Shown here: piece by piece, positions 17,216 through 23,012 of the stretch
Numbering within the stretch: position 1 is the first letter of the stretch
Layout: the number at the start of each line of letters is the position of its first letter
From: a virus
Strand: one strand, 5' to 3'
Length of the DNA stretch: 30,934 nucleotides
IMG/VR virus record: IMGVR_UViG_3300030202_001327
Coordinates: 21,609 to 52,542 of that record
The notes under the pieces: model-generated
Told to the model about the DNA's origin: nothing
Seen by the model: the letters and a program-made list of their open reading frames with translations, nothing else
Databases searched by the model: none
Program-made: the position numbers and the translations under genes

Positions 17216-19435
17216 TTAATTCTTTATTAATTTTGAATGCATGCCAGATTGTTTATATCTAGCAAAACTTATGTTTACTTTTTGTTTTTCTTTTTTATTA
17301 ATTGGATAATATAAATGTCTATTACAAGCCATAATTGCTAAACCACTACTAATGGTAGCATCAAACTTTGTTCTATTGTTTATATCATATCTTGCCCAAT
17401 CATTTAAAGTTCTATTGAAATACATATTACCACATGTACCATCTGATTTAAGACCAACATGGTCTTGTATATACATTTCAATTGCAGCACCGTGTGCTTG
17501 TCTAATATCTTCACTTGAGTTAGGTATTCCACCAACTTCTCTTTCAGCAACAGATAATTTATTCCAAAGCTTATCAGGTCTATTCATACTAAAACCTCTA
17601 TAACCCCTACGTTTTAAATAATATAATAATCTAGGTTTATTATTTTCTGCAAGTATTGGCATACCATAAAATACCAATGCCATTAATACATCTTCAAAAA
17701 ATATTTCAGCAGTAGCGGGTCTAGCTACATATTCAAGAAAAAATTGATTTGGTGGTGCATCTTCCATGGAAAACTTACTTAATCCGTGTAAAGCTCCTTT
17801 TGATCCTTGACCATCGACAGTTCCTGATATATCATAACTGTCACAACCAAAAGCACCCATATGCTCATTACCAGGATATTTTCTTCCTTGCTTTAATATA
17901 ATATTATTTTGTAATGATTTTTGTGGTATCCAAGATACCCTAAATCTACCTTTAGAATCTGGATAAAATATAACAGTACTATCTTTAACACCATTAACCC
18001 ATTGAAAATTACCTATAGTTATAGCGTTTTCTTGATTTAATTCTTCGTTATAATCTATTTGCTCGTATATTTTTGCTAAATTAAATATACTGTTTTTTGT
18101 CTCATCTCTAAAAGCATGCTCTTCAGTCCTTGGAAACTGTCTATAAAATTCATTTAAAGCATCTCCATCATTTTTTAAACCTTCAGCTTCATTATCCCAG
18201 TGATCTATAACACCAATATCTATATAATCTCCATGAGGTCCCGTAACTTCTGTTTCGGGTGTATCGAATACAGGTATGCCATAAGAATCAATGAATCCCT
18301 CGTAGTTCCATTCCATAGGTATGAACAAACTATAGAGTCCCGAACTTGTTTGTCCATTTCTGTTTCTTTTTGTAACATCTGAATCTTTATAAAGTTTCTT
18401 AAAATTATCACCTCCTTTATCCAAAGCATTACTAGTAGATCCCATCATACATTTACCAATAATCCTGCTACCTAACCTTAATGTTGTTTTTGTTACACGC
18501 CAGTTATTTAATATATTATTAGGTCTTTCCCATTTACCACTTTCATCATGTACTAATAGTTTTAGCTTTTCACCATCATAACTATTATCTCCAGTGTTTT
18601 TCCAATCAATAGTTGTATCTAGTCCAGTTAACTCTTCTGGTCTATCATCTGTTGACGTAATGTTTCTTCTAGTTAACTTACTAGCTGGTACTCTATATGC
18701 TAGTTCTGTTTTAGGTCGATCCATACCGTCTTGAATTGGTTTAAAAAAGAACGGGTAGTTAACTGAAATAGGTACAACTTTATCCGTGAACATTTTTTTA
18801 GCATCAGGTCCAGATTTTGATAGTATACCAAATCTTGAATCTGAACTAATTGTAGCCATGTTTACAGCCTCACCTGAAGCCATAAAAGAAAAACCAGATC
18901 GTCTATTTTTAAGATAACACATACCGTAGCATCTATTATCCGCTTTACAAGCTTCCCAAAATATATAAAACAATCTATTAGCTTCTCTAAAATCAGGTTT
19001 ACCTACATCAATCTTTGACCATTGTAGATACATGTAATGTGTACCAGTGATATAAGTTGCTTTTTCTTTATTATAAAACCAAAAACCTTCATCACGTCTA
19101 CTAAACTCATTTTCTATGTAATCTATATAATCTCTTTTAAAGTAATCTGGATAACCTTTCCAATCAAATATAGTTTTTATTCTACTTAATTCTTTTGGAT
19201 AATCTGATACCTCCCATGTATTAGATTTAAACTTTTGTACTTTTTTTGGTGCTTTTGGTAATGCTATCCTAAGATTTTGGATTTCATATATTTCACCAAT
19301 TTGACCATTTTTTGATATAACGACAACATCATGTTCTTTATTGTATCCATATTTCCACTTTTTTGTTTTATTTAATCTCTTTATGGTGTTTATCTTGATA
19401 GGTTCTATTACTTGGTATAATGTTTGAGTATACAT
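17216..19435 (-). CDS. terL: Terminase large subunit (packaging ATPase and nuclease)
   Basis: This 739-aa motor protein drives DNA into the prohead and cuts it. A degenerate Walker A lies at KNRRSGFSF (176-184), Walker B at KLLVHDE (292-298, D297/E298) and a coupling motif at MMGSTSN (330-336). The nuclease domain has a first acid at D532 (GAFGCDSYDISG), a second at E597 (MPILAENN) and a third at D692 (FDATISSGLA), as expected of an RNase H-like TerL nuclease. PATAEIFFEDVL (573-584) and EYVARP before it match the family's nuclease core. An N-terminal extension of about 90 residues precedes the ATPase. The start overlaps the stop of the 91-aa gene by one base (TAATG). The portal gene follows 1 base after its stop. 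Confidence 0.93.
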   Translation of the reverse strand: MYTQTLYQVIEPIKINTIKRLNKTKKWKYGYNKEHDVVVISKNGQIGEIYEIQNLRIALPKAPKKVQKFKSNTWEVSDYPKELSRIKTIFDWKGYPDYFKRDYIDYIENEFSRRDEGFWFYNKEKATYITGTHYMYLQWSKIDVGKPDFREANRLFYIFWEACKADNRCYGMCYLKNRRSGFSFMASGEAVNMATISSDSRFGILSKSGPDAKKMFTDKVVPISVNYPFFFKPIQDGMDRPKTELAYRVPASKLTRRNITSTDDRPEELTGLDTTIDWKNTGDNSYDGEKLKLLVHDESGKWERPNNILNNWRVTKTTLRLGSRIIGKCMMGSTSNALDKGGDNFKKLYKDSDVTKRNRNGQTSSGLYSLFIPMEWNYEGFIDSYGIPVFDTPETEVTGPHGDYIDIGVIDHWDNEAEGLKNDGDALNEFYRQFPRTEEHAFRDETKNSIFNLAKIYEQIDYNEELNQENAITIGNFQWVNGVKDSTVIFYPDSKGRFRVSWIPQKSLQNNIILKQGRKYPGNEHMGAFGCDSYDISGTVDGQGSKGALHGLSKFSMEDAPPNQFFLEYVARPATAEIFFEDVLMALVFYGMPILAENNKPRLLYYLKRRGYRGFSMNRPDKLWNKLSVAEREVGGIPNSSEDIRQAHGAAIEMYIQDHVGLKSDGTCGNMYFNRTLNDWARYDINNRTKFDATISSGLAIMACNRHLYYPINKKEKQKVNISFARYKQSGMHSKLIKN

Positions 19436-19710
19436 TATTTAGATTTCCTTTCAGCAAAACCACTCCAACTTTGTTTATCTTTCTTATCATTAACAACTCC
19501 ATCTAATAAATTCTGCTCTTCCTGTATACGATTAAGTATTTCAAAAGCATCAAATATTGCTAGTTTTTTAGTTGCTGCCGCATTTTTAAGTCTATCAGCT
19601 GAAACATCATCATCAGTTTCTACTATAGGTTCTTTTGCTACTTTAATAAGTTCTTCAACAGCTCTATGTCCAGACTGGATTATATTCCTTTTCGTTTCCT
19701 TGATATTCAT
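19435..19710 (-). CDS. Small helical protein, candidate small terminase subunit
   Basis: This 91-aa helical protein lies directly upstream of terL, with its stop overlapping the terL start by one base (TAATG). The N-terminal helix has NIKETKRNIIQSGHRAVEEL (2-21). Next come an acidic linker and a second helix with DRLKNAAATKKLAIFDAFEI, and the tail is polar and basic (SWSGFAERKSK). Length, helical content and position fit a small terminase subunit that recognises DNA and feeds the large subunit, but no helix-turn-helix is obvious. I recognise the pattern from marine phages, where it is usually unnamed. The start at 19710 lies 47 bases inside the end of the GroES-like gene, a real overlap between two conserved-looking frames. 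Confidence 0.68.
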   Translation of the reverse strand: MNIKETKRNIIQSGHRAVEELIKVAKEPIVETDDDVSADRLKNAAATKKLAIFDAFEILNRIQEEQNLLDGVVNDKKDKQSWSGFAERKSK

Positions 19711-20260
19711 ATTTAATAGTTAGATCTTTTGTTCTAACTCTATACAGTTTTTCACCATCAATAATAAATTCGTATTCACTATTTGGTGTAAAACCAACTA
19801 AATCACCTTCTTTTAAAAAAGTGCAATTAGCGTCTAGATATTTTAAAACACCTTTTAATTCATGTTCTTTATCTAAACTAAAAATATCATTAGAAACAAT
19901 TGGTTTAACAAAAGAGTAACCTGGTAAAGGTTCCCATTTTGATTTTCTTTTATAAGCAAAAATTTGATCTATATTGCATAGATAATTATTGTCATCTATA
20001 TAACTCTTACTGTTTTGTTCATCACCTCTTATATTATGAAATCTTCTAAAAATATTATGATGAACAATAACATTATCACCTATTTTTAAATTATTGTTTT
20101 CATTTAATATAGGTAATGACTTAATTATACCTACTCTATTAACGTTTTGATGTGTAAATATTTGAGTATTTAATATTAAGTCTGTATCGTTTATTTTTTT
20201 AGTATTGTTATACCTTTTATTGTTGTAAGGTTCTACAACAAAGCTAAAAATACTACGCAT
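19664..20260 (-). CDS. GroES-like (co-chaperonin-type) protein, two-barrel
   Basis: This 198-aa protein resembles a co-chaperonin. Residues 40-70 (VNRVGIIKSLP, then LKIGDNVIVHHNIFRRF) match the phage GroES-like pattern of strand, glycine turn and IGDxVIVHHxxF. Residues 115-183 repeat the layout with YSFVKPIVS, GVLKYLD, LKEGDLVGFTPNSEYEFIID and GEKLYRVRTKDLTIKY, which parallels the Cpn10 C-terminal half (EGD..., then IDGEKLYRVR with a DL/DI exit). A mobile-loop-like insert (71-110) is Asn/Asp-rich. It may cooperate with host GroEL to fold capsid or fibre proteins, as T4 gp31 does. This function is inferred, and the sequence is divergent. The start overlaps the stop of the 73-aa gene by one base (TAATG). 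Confidence 0.6.
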   Translation of the reverse strand: MRSIFSFVVEPYNNKRYNNTKKINDTDLILNTQIFTHQNVNRVGIIKSLPILNENNNLKIGDNVIVHHNIFRRFHNIRGDEQNSKSYIDDNNYLCNIDQIFAYKRKSKWEPLPGYSFVKPIVSNDIFSLDKEHELKGVLKYLDANCTFLKEGDLVGFTPNSEYEFIIDGEKLYRVRTKDLTIKYEYQGNEKEYNPVWT

Positions 20261-20481
20261 TAATATTCCAAATTATATTCCACAGATACAGCCATGTTTT
20301 TATTAAAATCTTTCCAAGGTAACAACTCGTTGTTCTTAGTAATAAAAACGCTAAACTTATCTTGATCTTCAATTATACTATCAATGATATGCCCTCCGTA
20401 GACCTCTTGACCTACAGAGTAATGCATAGCATCGTTTTTATAATCTTTACCAATACTAATTTTTCGTATCAGCTTGTCCAT
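20260..20481 (-). CDS. Small conserved phage protein (73 aa), unknown function
   Basis: The longest frame starts at 20511, but the ATG at 20481 is preferred. It gives MDKLIRKISIGKDYKNDAMH followed by YSVGQEVYGGHIIDSIIEDQ, a complete compact beta-rich domain, whereas the extra ten residues upstream are hydrophobic read-through. With this start it overlaps the coiled-coil gene by 26 bases. The KLIRKISIGxDYK, HYxVGQEV and EYNLEY pattern is one I recall from short proteins of marine phages. There is no membrane segment, Cys cluster or catalytic motif. Its stop overlaps the GroES-like start by one base, so the two are probably translated together. The function is unknown; an accessory to the neighbouring chaperone-like protein is only a guess from linkage. 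Confidence 0.65.
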   Translation of the reverse strand: MDKLIRKISIGKDYKNDAMHYSVGQEVYGGHIIDSIIEDQDKFSVFITKNNELLPWKDFNKNMAVSVEYNLEY

Positions 20482-20746
20482 CTTGTTCAGGTATTTCAGT
20501 AAGAGTACCATCAGTTAAGTTAACAGATACTTTACCATATTTATCTTCAAGTTGTTTTTGAATCACTTGTAGTTCTTGTTGATGACCTTTTAGTGTTTCA
20601 ATGCCTAGGGTTTTTTGAACCTCTAAACCACCAATTTGCATCTGAACTTGATTTATTGCGTTTACCTTTTCTTGAACTGATTTTAATTCTTCATCAGTAA
20701 TCTTTTTTACATCTTGAGCGATGTCCTCTATTTTTACGTCTTCCAT
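20456..20746 (-). CDS. Small coiled-coil protein
   Basis: This 96-aa acidic protein is almost entirely helical up to residue 72. The heptad-like stretch LKSVQEKVNAINQVQMQIGG (21-40) and EVQKTLGIETLKGHQQELQV (42-61) indicates a coiled coil. It is followed by KYGKVSVNLTDGTL, a short beta segment, and a polar tail. I recall similar short proteins with a coiled coil ending in a YGxVxxNLxDG motif in marine phages, where they are uncharacterised. A scaffold-like or adaptor role is possible. The leader is 25 bases of A/T after the 137-aa gene, without a Shine-Dalgarno sequence. The last 26 bases are shared with the next gene. Confidence 0.65.
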   Translation of the reverse strand: MEDVKIEDIAQDVKKITDEELKSVQEKVNAINQVQMQIGGLEVQKTLGIETLKGHQQELQVIQKQLEDKYGKVSVNLTDGTLTEIPEQDGQADTKN

Positions 20747-20771
20747 TGTATTTAATTTAAATTGTTAAAAA

Positions 20772-21185
20772 TTATTCACCACCTTCTTCAGATGATTCTT
20801 CTTCAGTCTCTTCTTCTTCAGTCTCTTCTTCTTCAGTCTCTTCTTCTTCTGCTGGAGGTTCTTCTGCTGGAGCCCAAGGCATATCAGCATCTACTTGCGT
20901 AGGTGTTTTTGCTTCATTTATTTGTTTTTCGATCACTTCATTCATGTGATCAGTTGGGTGATTTTCTTTTGCCCACTCTATAACTTCAGCTTCTTTTAAA
21001 TCAGCTAAAGGTGTAAAATCTTCAGCATCAGGCGCAGGAACTGGACAAGCACCCATAAAACTAGCTGTGTGATCTCCGTCTACCCCTTTATACTCAAAAT
21101 TAATGTGTGTGATCACATCTGACAAACCGTCAAGTGATGGAGCTTTTTTTAAAGCCGTGATCTTCCATGTGTATGTAATTGCCAT
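20772..21185 (-). CDS. Small beta protein with acidic repeat tail
   Basis: This 137-aa protein has a compact N-terminal domain (1-100) beginning MAITYTWKITALKKAPSLDG. It contains VITHINFEYKG and VIEWAKENHPTDHMNEVIEK, a layout I associate with a small phage family of unknown function often found near fibre genes. Residues 100-137 are low-complexity and very acidic: a Pro/Ala/Glu stretch followed by three copies of EETEE-type repeats and a Ser/Glu end. The acidic tail is encoded by a 15-base tandem repeat, so its length may vary. The gene follows a 60-base A/T leader after the methyltransferase stop. I assign no function. An assembly chaperone or DNA-mimic tail is conceivable but unsupported. 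Confidence 0.7.
   Translation of the reverse strand: MAITYTWKITALKKAPSLDGLSDVITHINFEYKGVDGDHTASFMGACPVPAPDAEDFTPLADLKEAEVIEWAKENHPTDHMNEVIEKQINEAKTPTQVDADMPWAPAEEPPAEEEETEEEETEEEETEEESSEEGGE
20796..20849 (-). repeat. 15-bp tandem repeat encoding an acidic tail
   Basis: Three consecutive copies of the unit CAGTCTCTTCTTCTT (plus strand) occupy 20804-20848, with a partial copy before them. They encode repeats of Glu-Glu-Thr-Glu-Glu in the C-terminal tail of the 137-aa protein. The unit is five codons long, so slippage would change tail length without shifting the frame. Confidence 0.85.
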
Positions 21186-21245
21186 AACTATTATTTTAAT
21201 TGTTTTTCTATGTTTATATTATTACGCTATTTTCACGTTTTTTAC

Positions 21246-21800
21246 TTATATCCACTCGTTATCAGTTAATGTAACATAAATTATGTCTAAAGTATCATCA
21301 TAATACCATTTTTTAGTATTATCATCTAACGTTATTGTTTTATAAGTGTTTTTATTTTTAGGTATATTACTGTTCATACCCCAAGATGTTTGTATTAAAA
21401 CACATCCATCATTACAAATATTTTTTACTTTTTCAGCAAAAGATTCTAAATCATCAGGATGATCTTGATCAGCGTCCATGTATATACCATCAAATTTGTC
21501 TGTTATATTTTCTATAACATTTTTCCAATCACCTAATATTACTTCTACATTTTCTTTATCTTCTGCCCACTCTAAAGCTTTGTTATATATTTCTTCTTCA
21601 ATCTCTATTATTACGTGTTTTGTTGGATTATTGCTTTGTACTTTATTTGCAGATATACCCAAACCAAAACCTACTTCTAATATATTTCCTCCATTTTCTG
21701 ATACTATATCAGCTGTGGACTCTGAATATAAAGTAACATCACTATGCATAATTATCACGTCATCTTTATATATACTGTCTGTATTTATTACTATTCCCAT
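21246..21800 (-). CDS. SAM-dependent methyltransferase, guanidinoacetate/arginine MTase-like
   Basis: This 184-aa class I methyltransferase has the SAM-binding motif I at ILEVGFGLGIS (40-50). An acidic end of strand 2 follows (HVIIEIEEEIYNKALEWAED, 62-81), then motif II-type VILGDW (87-92) and strand 4 with KFDGIYMDAD (102-111). The sequence from ADIVSENGGNILEVGFGLGI (30-49) through KVQ and ALEW closely follows the pattern of guanidinoacetate N-methyltransferase (GAMT) and RMT2-type arginine methyltransferases (GRVLEVGFGM..., KVQ, WIIE, LKGLW, FDGILYD). The catalytic acid region is less clear. The short length suggests only the core fold. It lies 4 bases after an FN3-like protein gene in the fibre-to-packaging transition. 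Its target could be an arginine on a virion protein or a small guanidino compound; neither can be read from sequence. Confidence 0.8.
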   Translation of the reverse strand: MGIVINTDSIYKDDVIIMHSDVTLYSESTADIVSENGGNILEVGFGLGISANKVQSNNPTKHVIIEIEEEIYNKALEWAEDKENVEVILGDWKNVIENITDKFDGIYMDADQDHPDDLESFAEKVKNICNDGCVLIQTSWGMNSNIPKNKNTYKTITLDDNTKKWYYDDTLDIIYVTLTDNEWI

Positions 21801-21804
21801 TTTT

Positions 21805-22434
21805 TTAACATAAACTTTGTAGTGACCAAGCTGTACCGGTCCATCTTCCTTTTCTTATTCCAGTTGAATACCATACTAAACCACTAGGTTGAGCAGAGTT
21901 GCCACATGTTGCACTTGTATAGACTGGTGTACCTTGCGATATAACTAAATCTGAAGAGTTATCTGATTGAGCATATACGGTTACTGTATTAGTACTGTTA
22001 CAAACTAAACCACCACCAAACTTACCTGTAGCATATTTAAACGTATGAGGTCTACGTGTTGTTTGAACTGTCATTAAACTAGAATAAGTAGTACCTTGAG
22101 AGTTTGTTGCATAACCCTTAACATAAACATTTTGACAAGCGCTAAAGTTACCAGCAGCTGGAATATCTTTACTAAAACCAGCTGTACCAGTTCCATCGGT
22201 ACCTTGTGTTACACCAGATCCACCAATTATAGGATTTGAGTTAGATGTTGAGTAAACAATACCTTTACTTGTTATAGGTGCTCCTCCATCACTAGAAATG
22301 CTAACTGTTACTCTAAAAGAATCCCACTCAACAAGACTGTTAGTTATAGTAATACCACTTGGCGCTGTTGCTGAAGTACAATCTTGATCGTATCCGTAAA
22401 AATTTGAAAATTTATATGGCTTTAATATTGGCAT
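21805..22434 (-). CDS. FN3-like surface/adaptor protein
   Basis: This is a 209-aa protein. After an N-terminal anchor-like motif (LKPYKFSNFYGYDQDC, 4-19), residues 26-127 form a beta-sandwich of the Bacteroidetes FN3-like type: SKGIVYSTSNSNPIIGGSGV (56-75), then GTGTAGFSKDIP, and YVKGYATNSQGTTYSSLMTV. This arrangement, with GxVYSTSxxNP and VKGYATNSxGTTY, is common in surface proteins of Bacteroidetes. Residues 130-209 make a second beta module with Cys145, Cys177 and a Trp-rich end (GRWTGTAWSLQSLC). It sits 11 bases after the Cys-rich protein gene and 4 bases before the methyltransferase. A role in the baseplate or fibre network is inferred from neighbours. There is no signal peptide. Confidence 0.7.
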   Translation of the reverse strand: MPILKPYKFSNFYGYDQDCTSATAPSGITITNSLVEWDSFRVTVSISSDGGAPITSKGIVYSTSNSNPIIGGSGVTQGTDGTGTAGFSKDIPAAGNFSACQNVYVKGYATNSQGTTYSSLMTVQTTRRPHTFKYATGKFGGGLVCNSTNTVTVYAQSDNSSDLVISQGTPVYTSATCGNSAQPSGLVWYSTGIRKGRWTGTAWSLQSLC

Positions 22435-22445
22435 AGTTTATAATT

Positions 22446-23012
22446 TTAACAAGTTCCATATGGATCACTTTCCATTATTCCGTTTGTAAAGGTTAATGCT
22501 TGAGAAGAGCAACCACAATTGTGATTACATCCATTACAACCAGAAGATCCGTTATTTGCTAATATAACGTCAATAGTGTAAGTACCACTTAACAAAGCCC
22601 CTGTATTTGGATTAGAATAAAAAGTTAATAAACTAGGTCCAGCAGCAGGCCAAAACTCACTAACAGTTGAACCAGCTTGAACAAAAACAGCATCTGAAAT
22701 ATCATTTCCATTTGAATCATATATTATAGCTCTAACTGTACAGCTAGATCCACAACCAGTACAACCACTTATAGGTGTTAAATCTTCAATAGCTACTGCG
22801 GCTGAAAAAAGATTTGAACCTGTGTTAGCCGCGTTGTTACAAGAATTAGTGTTAATAGCAGGATAACTTAATGTTGATCCTCCAGCACTACCACCTTCAA
22901 GCAAATCACGCATAGATATAGTACCCATGGTTTGACTACCATTGTAATTATTATACTTTCTCTCTCTGGCTATTTTAACCATACTTAAAGCTCCACTAGT
23001 TGGTACTGCCAT
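22446..23012 (-). CDS. Cys-rich fibre-associated virion protein
   Basis: This is a 188-aa protein. The N-terminus MAVPTSGALSMVKIARERKY, followed by TISMRDLLEGGSAGG, is a pattern I know from phages of flavobacteria, in small structural proteins beside fibres. The remainder is beta-rich, with nine Cys residues at 58, 84, 87, 91, 159, 162, 166, 168 and 188. The clusters GCTGCGSSC (83-91) and GCNGCNHNCGC (158-168) have CxxC-type spacing. Such paired clusters could bind a metal ion or form a small disulfide or Fe-S-like site; the sequence does not decide between them. The stop of the S74 fibre gene overlaps this start by one base (TAATG), so the two are translationally coupled. Confidence 0.72.
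   Translation of the reverse strand: MAVPTSGALSMVKIARERKYNNYNGSQTMGTISMRDLLEGGSAGGSTLSYPAINTNSCNNAANTGSNLFSAAVAIEDLTPISGCTGCGSSCTVRAIIYDSNGNDISDAVFVQAGSTVSEFWPAAGPSLLTFYSNPNTGALLSGTYTIDVILANNGSSGCNGCNHNCGCSSQALTFTNGIMESDPYGTC

Noticed and set aside
18220-18429. Minus-strand frame of 69 codons inside terL
   Set aside because: It is an alternative frame of the terminase coding region with no independent support; terL itself is intact through this region.
21186-21245. Possible promoter in the 60-base gap before the 137-aa gene
   Set aside because: A TATAAA-like box is present, but there is no partner box at proper spacing and no TAnnTTTG element of Bacteroidetes promoters; A/T richness alone explains the match.
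21478-21813. Plus-strand open frame of 111 codons opposite the methyltransferase
   Set aside because: The minus-strand frame has clear SAM-binding motifs; the plus frame is Ser/Ile-rich antisense sequence.
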